A stretch of 6,489 bases of DNA from NCBI GenBank assembly GCA_964407525.1, contig CAYOWC010000283.1:1-6489 (forward strand), in the 5' to 3' direction. This document shows, piece after piece, positions 1-6,329 of this stretch. The stretch is from DUZB01 sp964407525 (GTDB taxonomy: Bacteria; Desulfobacterota; DSM-4660; Desulfatiglandales; Desulfatiglandaceae). A program made the position numbers and the translations under genes. Each line of letters begins with the position of its first letter. The stretch's first letter is position 1. A model generated the notes under the pieces. It worked only from the letters and a program-made list of their open reading frames with translations, was not told where the DNA came from and searched no databases.

Positions 1-654
1 CCCGGCTGTGCTTCCCAGTTTGCCTTTATTGCGGTCACAACGGATGGGGGAAAACGCACAGTCTTCTGGAATCGAAGCAGTGTTCCCCCCCTCGCACCCG
101 AAGAAATTGAGTTAGAACTTTTTTCCAATGCAAGGATTTTGCATGTGGACGGGTTGATGTTGGATGCCGCCATTGTCGCTGCCAAACAGGCAAAGGCTTT
201 GGGTTGGACCGTTGTGATGGACGCAGGAACGCTTAGGCATGGGACCTTGGACCTTGTTTCATATGTGGATGTGCTGATAGCATCGGAGACATTTGCCGAC
301 CCGTTGGTGGGTGTTGAAACACCTACGGAAGAGGCCCTTCAAAAGCTTTCAGAACTGGGCCCCGGGCAGGTGGTGATCACCTTGGGTGCGAAGGGCAGCA
401 TCGGGCTTTCAAACGGTAACATCGTTCACCTGCCGGCTTTTCAAATCGTTTCAAAAGACACCACCGGTGCGGGAGATGTTTATCACGGCGGTTACATTTA
501 CGGGCTGCTCCAGGGTTGGCAAATGCCCGAATGCATGGCCTTTGCATCCGCTGCGGCGGCGCTTAAATGCCAAAAGGACGGTGGTTGGCGGGGGATTCCG
601 ACGCTGGGTGGCATTAAGACGTTTATGGACGTTTCGGGTTTTCCCACCTTATGA
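1..654 (+). CDS. PfkB-family carbohydrate kinase, 3' part (5' end outside window)
   Basis: Frame 1 is open from the first base to a TGA at 652-654, giving 217 codons of the C-terminal part; PfkB kinases usually have about 290-320 residues, so roughly the first third is missing. The second PfkB signature is clear: DTTGAGDVYHGG at 457-492, with the GAGD anion hole and the catalytic Asp at 475-477. The segment after it (AALKC, then GGWRGIP) matches the usual PfkB tail, where GGRxGIP is more common. These cytosolic enzymes transfer the ATP gamma-phosphate to a sugar or nucleoside hydroxyl. From memory, the fragment resembles the ribokinase/YihV (sulfofructose kinase) branch in its SQ-containing start and its ALKC-GG-GIP end. 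The substrate cannot be assigned, because much of the sugar-binding lid lies in the missing N-terminal third. The ATG at 139 is internal, not the start. No terminator is evident before the next gene. Confidence 0.9.
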   Translation, partial: PGCASQFAFIAVTTDGGKRTVFWNRSSVPPLAPEEIELELFSNARILHVDGLMLDAAIVAAKQAKALGWTVVMDAGTLRHGTLDLVSYVDVLIASETFADPLVGVETPTEEALQKLSELGPGQVVITLGAKGSIGLSNGNIVHLPAFQIVSKDTTGAGDVYHGGYIYGLLQGWQMPECMAFASAAAALKCQKDGGWRGIPTLGGIKTFMDVSGFPTL

Positions 655-672
655 ATCTCTCCGTTAGTCATA

Positions 673-730
673 GGAATCCTTTAGAAGTCAGAATGGCTGA
701 TTCCAATAATAATTCTTGTGACTCTTCTAA
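673..730. repeat. Two interleaved imperfect inverted repeats upstream of prlC
   Basis: The 116-base gap between the kinase and the peptidase contains TTAGAAG (681-687) and its exact complement CTTCTAA (724-730). The pairing continues inward imperfectly (TCA-GAAT against ATTC-TTGTGA). A second pair, GGAATC (673-678) and GATTCC (699-704), overlaps it, so the two stems cannot both form as simple nested hairpins. There is no run of T after the outer arm, so it does not look like an intrinsic terminator. It could be an operator or an RNA structure in the prlC leader. A convincing -35/-10 pair is not visible in the gap. Confidence 0.3.
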
Positions 731-758
731 TGTGTGGCTAAGGCTAAAAGATCTATTG

Positions 759-765
759 AAGGAGA
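759..765 (+). promoter_or_regulatory. Shine-Dalgarno site of prlC
   Basis: AAGGAGA lies five bases before the ATG at 771. It is the best ribosome-binding match in the gap and fixes the start of the oligopeptidase. Confidence 0.8.
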
Positions 766-770
766 ACTAA

Positions 771-2876
771 ATGAATCAGGAAGATAAGAATCGGACAGAT
801 AACCCCCTGTTGCTTGAAGCCGGATTTCCGCCTTTTGACCGTGTCAAGCCGGAACACGTGGTCCCGGCCATTCGACAGTTACTGAATCGCGCCAACGAAC
901 GGATCGACGGGCTGGAACAAAATCTGACGCCAACCTGGGCCGGGTTGCTCCAACCACTGGAACAACTGGATATTCCTTTTGACTACAGCTGGGGTGTGGT
1001 TTCGCACCTGATGGGTGTTAAAAATTCCGACGAACTTCGTAAAGCCCACGAGCAGGTGTTGGGCGATGTCGTGCAATTCGGCCTGCGGGTCAACCAGAGT
1101 CCTGCCATCTATAAGGGGTTGTTAGCCATTCGTGATGGCAATGCCTGGCAGAAACTCGATGAAGCCCAGCAGCGGATTATTGCGCAAAAGATCCGGGCCG
1201 CCAAACACGCCGGAGTCGGTTTGAGTGGTAAGGCCAGGGAGAAATTCAATGCCATTGCCAAAGAACTTTCACAACTGCACACGGATTTTCCCAACCATGT
1301 ACTCGATGCCACAAAGGCTTTTGAATTCATTATAACGGATACCAGGGAAACCGAAGGTTGGCCGGAAACTCTGAAGCAGATTGCCGCGCAATCGTGGAAT
1401 GGAGTAAACAAGGAGGACCCAAAGGCTACATACGACAATGGTCCCTGGCGCATCACCCTCGATTACCCCAGCTACATCCCTTTCGTGGAGCACCACCGTA
1501 ACCGAACACACCGCGAGCAGGTTTACCGCGCCCATATCCTGCGTGCGTCCACCGGCGAGCTGGACAATTCCGGTTTGATAGACCGCATCCTTACCTTGCG
1601 GAAAGAAAAATCGCAATTGCTCGGTTATGAAAACTACGCCGATCTCAGCCTGGATTCGAAAATGGCACCCGACATGGCCGCCGTTCAGAAAATGTTCTCA
1701 GAACTGGTGCAAGCCGCCCGGCAACCGTCCAGGGCAGAGCTGGATGCATTGCGTAAACTGGCCCAATCGTCGGGGCAGACTGAGCCCCTGGCCCATTGGG
1801 ATGTACCGTTTTGGGCTGAACGGCTGAAGGAACAACTCTTTAAATTTACCGACGAGCAACTGCGCCCTTATTTTCCCCTCCCCCGCGTGATTGACGGCCT
1901 GTTTTCACTATGTACCCGGTTGTTCGGTGTCACCTTCGAAAAAGCCGACGGACTGGCGCCCGTTTGGCACGCCGATGTGCATTTCTATCGCGTCAAAAAA
2001 GGCAACGATGAAACCATTGCCTGGTTTTATCTCGACCCATACTCCCGCCCGGAGGAAAAGCGCGGTGGCGCGTGGATGGACAGTTGCCTGAATCGCTGTT
2101 ACATCAATGGAGAATTACGGCATCCGGTGGTTCATCTGTGCTGCAACGGTACTCCACCGGTGGATGGTCGTCCTTCGTTGATGAGCTTCAGTGAGGTGAC
2201 AACGCTCTTCCACGAATTCGGTCACGGGCTGCAGGGTATGCTCACAACAGTCGACTACAACGACGCAGCCGGCATCAGCGGTATCGAATGGGATGCGGTG
2301 GAGGTCGCCAGCCAATTTATGGAGAATTGGTGCTACCACAAACCAACTCTCATTGGCATGACAAAGCACTTCGAGACGGGCGAACCGCTGCCGGATGTGT
2401 TGTTTGATAAAATCGGCGCTGCCCGCACCTTCCGTGCCGGCTCGATGTTGATGCGGCAACTGGAATTTGGCATGACTGATATGATGCTCCATGCCGAGTT
2501 CGATTCAAATGGGGAAACAACCGTTTTTGATGTGCACCAACAGATCGCCCGGGACTTGAACCCATTGCCGCCGCTGCCCGAATCGCGTTTTCTCTGTTCG
2601 TTCAGCCATATTTTTGCCGGTGGCTATGCCGCGGGGTACTACAGCTACAAATGGGCGGAAGTGCTCAGCGCCGACGCCTTTGCGGCCTTTGAAGAAGCTG
2701 GGCTGGAAAATGAGGCAGCCATTGCCGCGTTGGGGCGCCGATACCGTGATACAATTCTCGCCTGTGGCGGCGGTCGCGACCCGATGAAAGTATTTCATGA
2801 TTTCCGTGGGCGCGGGCCGAGCACAGATGCTTTACTGGCGCATAGTGGGTTAAAAGGTCCTTCTTCCTGGTGCTGA
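771..2876 (+). CDS. prlC: Oligopeptidase A (M3-family zinc metallopeptidase)
   Basis: This 701-residue protein is a full-length M3 peptidase; E. coli OpdA/PrlC has about 680 residues. Such enzymes are cytosolic and cut short peptides, including cleaved signal peptides, after proteasome-like or Lon/Clp degradation. The N-terminus (NPLLLEAGFPPFDRVKPEHV) is the family's typical opening, with no signal peptide. The zinc site is HEFGH at residues 481-485 (His481 and His485 as ligands, Glu482 as the catalytic base). The third ligand is Glu511 in the DAVEVASQFMENW segment. His613, Tyr623 and Tyr626 in the SHIFAGGYAAGYYSYKW block match the substrate-binding and transition-state residues of thimet oligopeptidase. 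The C-terminus FRGRGPSTDALLAHSGL is also characteristic. No essential residue is missing. The ATG at 771 has a strong Shine-Dalgarno site. The downstream membrane-protein gene begins 24 bases after the stop, so the two may be cotranscribed. Confidence 0.97.
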   Translation: MNQEDKNRTDNPLLLEAGFPPFDRVKPEHVVPAIRQLLNRANERIDGLEQNLTPTWAGLLQPLEQLDIPFDYSWGVVSHLMGVKNSDELRKAHEQVLGDVVQFGLRVNQSPAIYKGLLAIRDGNAWQKLDEAQQRIIAQKIRAAKHAGVGLSGKAREKFNAIAKELSQLHTDFPNHVLDATKAFEFIITDTRETEGWPETLKQIAAQSWNGVNKEDPKATYDNGPWRITLDYPSYIPFVEHHRNRTHREQVYRAHILRASTGELDNSGLIDRILTLRKEKSQLLGYENYADLSLDSKMAPDMAAVQKMFSELVQAARQPSRAELDALRKLAQSSGQTEPLAHWDVPFWAERLKEQLFKFTDEQLRPYFPLPRVIDGLFSLCTRLFGVTFEKADGLAPVWHADVHFYRVKKGNDETIAWFYLDPYSRPEEKRGGAWMDSCLNRCYINGELRHPVVHLCCNGTPPVDGRPSLMSFSEVTTLFHEFGHGLQGMLTTVDYNDAAGISGIEWDAVEVASQFMENWCYHKPTLIGMTKHFETGEPLPDVLFDKIGAARTFRAGSMLMRQLEFGMTDMMLHAEFDSNGETTVFDVHQQIARDLNPLPPLPESRFLCSFSHIFAGGYAAGYYSYKWAEVLSADAFAAFEEAGLENEAAIAALGRRYRDTILACGGGRDPMKVFHDFRGRGPSTDALLAHSGLKGPSSWC

Positions 2877-2900
2877 GAGGCTTAGAAAGGCAGCTGTACT

Positions 2901-3329
2901 ATGACTCCTAATCGGTTGGCGAATATTCAGGTTTGCATTGGCGTTGCGAGTGTCGCCGTAGGTATTCTGTTAGTTCTCGGTCCGGGCACTCAGTTGTTCT
3001 CGTCGTATGAGCAAAGTATTGCCGCAGCGATCGGTGAATTGGAAGGCTTTAATGAAGACCAAAGTAAACTGGTGCACTGGCTTCTTGCTACGTGTGGTGC
3101 TGGTGTTGTCGGCTGGGGGATCGCTTGGACCATGATCTCTCATATTCCATTGCGCCGTGGGGAACGTTGGTCTTACAGGTGTCTTTGGATAAGCCTAATA
3201 GCTTGGGCGTTGCTCGACGTTCTTATAGCGTTGTGGTTTGGAGTGACAGGCGAAATAGTATTCGTTCTTTGCGCCTTCATCGCTTCCGCGCTACCAATGT
3301 CACTCGGTTGGAGTGCTTTTGCTGATTGA
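2901..3329 (+). CDS. Small integral membrane protein of unknown function
   Basis: The product has 142 residues and I do not recognise its family. Hydrophobicity by eye suggests four membrane helices, at about residues 9-28, 57-80, 94-115 and 118-137. A 28-residue polar, acidic loop (about 29-56, containing SSYEQS and ELEGFNEDQSK) lies between helices 1 and 2. A short basic loop (PLRRGERW, 83-90) lies between helices 2 and 3. By the positive-inside rule that basic loop is cytoplasmic, so the acidic loop would be periplasmic. There is no cleavable signal peptide and no motif for catalysis or metal binding. Translation probably starts at the ATG at 2901, with AAAGG at 2886-2890 ten bases upstream, a modest Shine-Dalgarno site. 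The gene follows prlC by 24 bases and ends exactly where the amidase remnant's reading frame begins. It is probably a real gene, because a hydrophobic pattern of this regularity is unlikely in a shadow frame. Confidence 0.7.
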   Translation: MTPNRLANIQVCIGVASVAVGILLVLGPGTQLFSSYEQSIAAAIGELEGFNEDQSKLVHWLLATCGAGVVGWGIAWTMISHIPLRRGERWSYRCLWISLIAWALLDVLIALWFGVTGEIVFVLCAFIASALPMSLGWSAFAD

Positions 3330-3631
3330 AAAGAGCGGGTACCTATATCTTGATGGCGTCGTCCAAAAATGAGTATTGGGGGTCCTTGCATGGGCTTCCC
3401 ATGACCATAAAGGATTATATCAATGTTACCGGTTTGCACACCACCTACGGATCACCGATGTTTAAAAAGTATTTGCCAACATCAAACGCTGATGTAGTTC
3501 AGCCTCTGATTGAAGCCGGGGCGATCATTTTTGGGAAAACCAATTTGCCACTTTGGGCGAAGGGTTCTCAAAGTTTCAACGAAGTATATGATAAGAGGGG
3601 ATGGATAAGCGCGCTGCGGCGAAATGGATAG
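3326..3631 (+). pseudogene. Amidase-signature family gene remnant (internal fragment)
   Basis: The reading frame from about 3368 to 3589 (roughly residues 15-88) matches the N-terminal part of amidase-signature hydrolases. It has WGSLHGLPMTIKD, then GLHTTYGSP, ADVVQPLIEAGAIIFGKTNLP and SQSFNEVY. The Lys codon at 3410-3412 is the catalytic Lys of the Ser-cisSer-Lys triad. In intact relatives the text continues as GTTNNPWD and then the Gly/Ser-rich GGSSGG block with both serines. Here the match stops abruptly after NEVY, runs 13 unrelated residues and ends at TAG. The normal N-terminal helices before the match are also absent, and the upstream sequence is the previous gene. A complete family member has about 450-500 residues, so this is an internal piece of about 75 that cannot be an active amidase. 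The frame itself opens with TTG at 3326; a later ATG at 3353 has no good ribosome-binding site. Confidence 0.85.
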
Positions 3632-3753
3632 CGATGCAGGCGCCCCAGGATACTCCCCAAGACGATCAGCATGGGTTCGTAGAAGTGGTTGAATTGGAGG
3701 GAATCATGGGAATCATGGGAATCATGGGAATCATGGGAGATTTGACTTTATGA
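3601..3753 (+). CDS. Possible 50-residue ORF or leader ORF ahead of the transporter
   Basis: Frame 1 is open from an ATG at 3601 to a TGA at 3751-3753 and would encode 50 residues. It has a basic start (MDKRAAAKW), a polar middle and an end in MGI repeats followed by GDLTL. The AGAGGGG before the ATG abuts it too closely for a normal ribosome-binding site, so initiation at 3601 is doubtful. The ATG at 3706 in the same frame has GGAGG at 3696-3700, five bases away, which is nearly ideal; starting there the product is MGIMGIMGIMGDLTL. Either way the stop overlaps the transporter start as ATGA, the usual geometry of translational coupling. I recognise no protein family. The reading frame could equally be an accident of a leader that contains a 9-bp tandem repeat, so existence of a peptide product is uncertain. 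Confidence 0.35.
   Translation: MDKRAAAKWIAMQAPQDTPQDDQHGFVEVVELEGIMGIMGIMGIMGDLTL
3696..3700 (+). promoter_or_regulatory. Strong Shine-Dalgarno GGAGG placed for a mini-ORF, not for the transporter
   Basis: GGAGG lies five bases before the ATG at 3706 but 49 bases before the transporter ATG at 3750. If the four 9-bp repeats are mentally removed, the same GGAGG falls 13 bases before the transporter start. It may therefore have been the original site before the repeat expanded. The transporter now has its own GGAG at 3736-3739, regenerated at the edge of the last repeat, with a ten-base spacer. Confidence 0.45.
3701..3736. repeat. Four perfect tandem copies of the 9-mer GAATCATGG
   Basis: Units lie at 3701-3709, 3710-3718, 3719-3727 and 3728-3736, with no mismatches, followed by a partial GA. 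The unit length is a multiple of three. In frame 1 each unit adds ATC-ATG-GGA (Ile-Met-Gly), so gain or loss of a unit would not shift that frame. In the transporter's own frame the units read Asn-His-Gly with no start codon. The array sits in the translation-initiation region of the transporter. Perfect short arrays of this kind can change copy number by strand slippage. Confidence 0.95.
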
Positions 3754-6119
3754 CCCTGGAAATTGCACTGGTATTGTTCATCTTGGCCGCGGCGGTTCTT
3801 TTTCTGGTAACCGAATGGATGCCCATGGAGGTTGTGGCGCTCCTGGTCCTTGGGAGTCTGGCAGTTACCGGTCTGGTAAAACCGACCGATGCCCTGAAAG
3901 GGTTCAGCAACCCGGCAGTGATAACCGTCTGGGCGGTTTTCATTCTCAGCGGGGGGCTGACGCGTACCGGTGTGGGAAACATCATTGGCAATCGGGTGGT
4001 GAAACTGGCCGGCGGCAGTGATACGCTGCTGGTGATGATCGTGATGGTCGTTGCGGGACTAATGTCAGCGTTCATGAACAATGTGGCGGTCGCAGCCCTT
4101 ATGCTGCCGGTGGTGATGGACATTTGCCGAAGTACGGAACGAAGCCCTTCCGCGCTCCTGATGCCGTTGGCCTACGGTTCGCTGCTGGGAGGCCTGCTGA
4201 CCCAGATCGGAACCCCGCCCAATATTCTCGTGAGCGCCCTGCTCAGGGAGAATCAGCTCAAGCCTTTCAGCCTTTTTGATTTTACCCCGGTGGGCAGTTT
4301 TATTTTTGTTGCCGGTGTGCTCTTCATGACATTCGTGGGGCGTCGTCTGCTGCCTCGACACAACTTCCTGAAAGATACCTCAGGAATGATCGAGACCAAT
4401 TTTGACAGCCAGTATGGCGTGGGTGAAAAAGTCTTTCGTATGGAAGTGCCGTTAGGTTCCTCTCTGGCCGGGAAAACCCTGTCGGAGACCCGCATGGGAA
4501 CCGTGCTGGGAATGGATGTGATTGCCGTCACCCGGGAAAAACAGAGTCTCCTGGCGCCGGGGCCACGGGAAGTGATGCACGGGGGTGACATCCTGGTCCT
4601 CAAAGGAAGCCGTGAGAGATTTAAGGAGTTGCAGCTGTGGGAGGAACTCATCAATGGCATCAAGAATGTGCCCGTGAATGAGGTGTTTTCAAAAGAGATA
4701 CAGCTAGTTGAATTGACCCTGGGAGCGGACGTTTTTCTAAATGGCAAAACCCTCAACGAAATCGACTTTCGAAACCGATTTCAGGCTGTGGTCTTAGCGG
4801 TCCGTCGGGACAAAAAGATACGACGGGCAAACCTGCAGGATGATGTCCTTCAGGCAGAGGACACACTTCTGGTTCAGGGCAGCAGAGAGAATATTGAATT
4901 TCTTTGCGGCGAAGCGGGACTGACCTGCGAGGAAGTGGAACAGAATATATTAATTGAAGACTATCAGCTCGATGAACGCCTCATGCTTCTGACCATCCCT
5001 TTAGAGTCCCCCGTGGGGAATAAAGCATTGAAAGAGAGTCGGCTGGCCGAGGTACTTGGGATGCGCGTACTGTGTATCATTCGAAAGAATGGCGCTGTTC
5101 GAATGCCCGATGCCAACGAAATACTTCTGCCTGAAGATCAGCTGGTTATGGAAGGCCGTATGGCGACCCTGGATACCCTTCGCGGTTTTCAAACCCTGGA
5201 GATACAGGGGGGCGAAGGCCCCGATCTTAAGACGCTCGTTTCCGATAAGATCGGCATGGTTGAGACTATCCTTTCCCCTCACGCCACCATTGCCGGGAAA
5301 ACCCTGCGGCAACTTCATTTCAGAGAGAAATTTGGTTTAAATGTACTGGGCATCTGGCGGCGGGGAAGGGCTCACGCAACCAATCTGCGGGATATGGCCC
5401 TTGACTTTGGCGACGCGATGCTCCTTTACGGACCCAGGGAAAAACTAAATTTGCTGGGCAAAGAAAATGACTTTATTGTCCTGACGCAATCCGCCCAGGA
5501 ATCCCCGAAGCTGAAAAAGGCACCGCTTTCCTCCATCCTCATGGCGGCCACTTTTGTGCCCGTGATTCTGGGCTGGATACCCATTTACATTGCCACGATC
5601 ATCGGGGCGGCCCTTATGGTGCTCTTCAAGTGCCTGACCATGGAGGAGGCGTATCGTGCTATTGAGTGGAAGGCGGTTTTTCTGATTGCGGGCATGTTTC
5701 CCCTGGGTACCGCCTTGGACCAAACCGGGGCAGCAAAATTTATAGCGGAAGGGGTGGTGACAGCAGTGGGACCCTTTGGGCCAACGGTAGTTATGCTGGC
5801 CCTGCTGGTGCTGACGTTTTTGGCCACCTGTGTTATTCCCACCGCGGCCCTGGTGCTGTTGCTGGCCCCCATTATTCTGAATACCGCCCAGCAGATGGGG
5901 GTTACCCCCTATGGTTTTATGATGGCCATGGCCATGGCTGCTTCCGCCAGCTTCATGACACCCATCTCCCACCCTGCCAATCTTCTGGTGATGGGACCGG
6001 GTGGCTACTGCTTCAAGGATTATATGAAAGTGGGCGGACTGCTGACCCTCCTGGTATTGATCATTATCATGGTGGTGGTCCCTATTTTCTGGCCCCTTAC
6101 ACCCGTGCCTGGTCGGTAG
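3750..6119 (+). CDS. SLC13-type (DASS/ion transporter superfamily) permease with four RCK_C domains
   Basis: The 789-residue product is an inner-membrane anion or dicarboxylate permease of the SLC13 type. The N-terminal membrane half (about 2-200) has the conserved loop features MNNVA (109-113) and LTQIGTPPNILV (150-161). The C-terminal half (about 592-783) repeats the plan with ATCVIPTAALV (692-702) and TPISHPANLLVMGPGGY (737-753), a segment typical of this family. Between the halves are four RCK_C (TrkA_C) domains at about 225-296, 315-388, 408-478 and 502-570, cytosolic ligand-sensing modules. Relatives such as E. coli YfbS (about 610 residues) carry two, so this protein is longer by one pair. 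The substrate (sulfate, dicarboxylate or another anion, probably with Na+) cannot be read from sequence. The start at 3750 is supported by GGAG at 3736-3739 and by an in-frame stop at 3690 with no intervening ATG. It overlaps a small upstream ORF by ATGA. No frameshift or missing segment is seen. Confidence 0.92.
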   Translation: MTLEIALVLFILAAAVLFLVTEWMPMEVVALLVLGSLAVTGLVKPTDALKGFSNPAVITVWAVFILSGGLTRTGVGNIIGNRVVKLAGGSDTLLVMIVMVVAGLMSAFMNNVAVAALMLPVVMDICRSTERSPSALLMPLAYGSLLGGLLTQIGTPPNILVSALLRENQLKPFSLFDFTPVGSFIFVAGVLFMTFVGRRLLPRHNFLKDTSGMIETNFDSQYGVGEKVFRMEVPLGSSLAGKTLSETRMGTVLGMDVIAVTREKQSLLAPGPREVMHGGDILVLKGSRERFKELQLWEELINGIKNVPVNEVFSKEIQLVELTLGADVFLNGKTLNEIDFRNRFQAVVLAVRRDKKIRRANLQDDVLQAEDTLLVQGSRENIEFLCGEAGLTCEEVEQNILIEDYQLDERLMLLTIPLESPVGNKALKESRLAEVLGMRVLCIIRKNGAVRMPDANEILLPEDQLVMEGRMATLDTLRGFQTLEIQGGEGPDLKTLVSDKIGMVETILSPHATIAGKTLRQLHFREKFGLNVLGIWRRGRAHATNLRDMALDFGDAMLLYGPREKLNLLGKENDFIVLTQSAQESPKLKKAPLSSILMAATFVPVILGWIPIYIATIIGAALMVLFKCLTMEEAYRAIEWKAVFLIAGMFPLGTALDQTGAAKFIAEGVVTAVGPFGPTVVMLALLVLTFLATCVIPTAALVLLLAPIILNTAQQMGVTPYGFMMAMAMAASASFMTPISHPANLLVMGPGGYCFKDYMKVGGLLTLLVLIIIMVVVPIFWPLTPVPGR
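4422..5459 (+). repeat. A-B-A-B duplication of RCK_C domains inside the transporter
   Basis: The four domains recur every 91-92 residues, judged from the GKTL-like turn at residues 241, 332, 424 and 516. Domain 1 aligns with domain 3 without gaps at an offset of 183 residues; shared positions include P234/P417, R248/R431 and VLGM 252-255/435-438. Domain 2 aligns with domain 4 at an offset of 184: GKTL 332/516, FR-x-x-F 340-344/524-528, NL 361/545 and G-x-RE 377-380/561-564. This supports duplication of a two-domain cassette rather than four independent gains. At DNA level only short identities survive, such as GCCGGGAAAACCCTG at 4467-4481 and 5292-5306, so the event is old. Confidence 0.8.
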
Positions 6120-6156
6120 CAAAACGTTGCTTCAGGGCAAGGCTATGGAGGGCTTG

Positions 6157-6171
6157 CTTTCTGGTAGAAAG
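6157..6171. other. Short perfect hairpin after the transporter gene
   Basis: CTTTCT (6157-6162) and AGAAAG (6166-6171) are exact complements separated by GGT. A weaker stem, GCAAG (6137-6141) with CTTGC (6153-6157) followed by TTT, lies just before it. Both are too short or too AT-rich, and lack a proper T-run, to be called a confident intrinsic terminator. They may provide weak termination or 3'-end protection for the transporter transcript. Confidence 0.25.
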
Positions 6172-6184
6172 TAGAAAGGGGGAC

Positions 6185-6281
6185 AAAAACGTTCAAAAAC
6201 TTCCCAAAAACTATAGGATGGCGCGGAGTTTCAGATATTCAGGCGGTTGACAGGTTGATGAAGGGAAAGAACTTGGATAAT
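6185..6281 (+). promoter_or_regulatory. Possible promoter region of the G3P dehydrogenase gene, with phased A-tracts
   Basis: The 210-base spacer after the transporter holds no gene. It contains three A5 tracts at 6185-6189, 6195-6199 and 6206-6210, spaced 10 and 11 bases apart, the helical phasing that bends DNA. Downstream are a consensus TTGACA (6247-6252) and a -10-like GATAAT (6276-6281). They are 23 bases apart, too far for a normal sigma-70 pair. TTGATG at 6255-6260 would give a 15-base spacer instead. The gene downstream probably has its own promoter here, but the exact boxes are uncertain. Confidence 0.3.
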
Positions 6282-6329
6282 TGCTATATGAGAAAAAGGA
6301 ATTCATACAGTTGATGAGGTATTTCATTT

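Noticed and set aside
1109..1616. Two overlapping minus-strand frames of 115 codons each
   Set aside because: Both are antisense to the well-conserved oligopeptidase and have no recognisable protein features.
3701..3736. CRISPR-like or protein-binding direct-repeat array
   Set aside because: The units are only nine bases long and directly adjacent with no spacers, so this is a simple tandem repeat.
2877..3749. Integron cassette array (small membrane gene followed by short fragments)
   Set aside because: I looked for attC-like structures with GTTRRRY and RYYYAAC boxes at the gene ends and found none; no integrase is in view.
5445..6122. 225-codon open frame on the minus strand, rich in His, Gln and Gly
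   Set aside because: It lies wholly opposite the conserved C-terminal membrane half of the transporter, and its low-complexity composition is what the complement of hydrophobic codons gives. No ribosome-binding site or family was seen.
6137..6160. Rho-independent terminator after the transporter
   Set aside because: The GCAAG/CTTGC stem is only five base pairs with an 11-base loop and three T residues, which is too weak to call.
5666..6250. 194-codon + strand frame overlapping the end of the transporter
   Set aside because: It is a shifted reading of the transporter's conserved segment (TPISHPANLLVMGPGGY region) plus the spacer. The transporter itself is intact to its TAG, so no frameshift is implied.
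6247..6281. Sigma-70 promoter from TTGACA with GATAAT
   Set aside because: Both boxes are good individually, but the spacer is 23 bases, outside the functional 15-19 range, so it is reported only as a possible promoter region.
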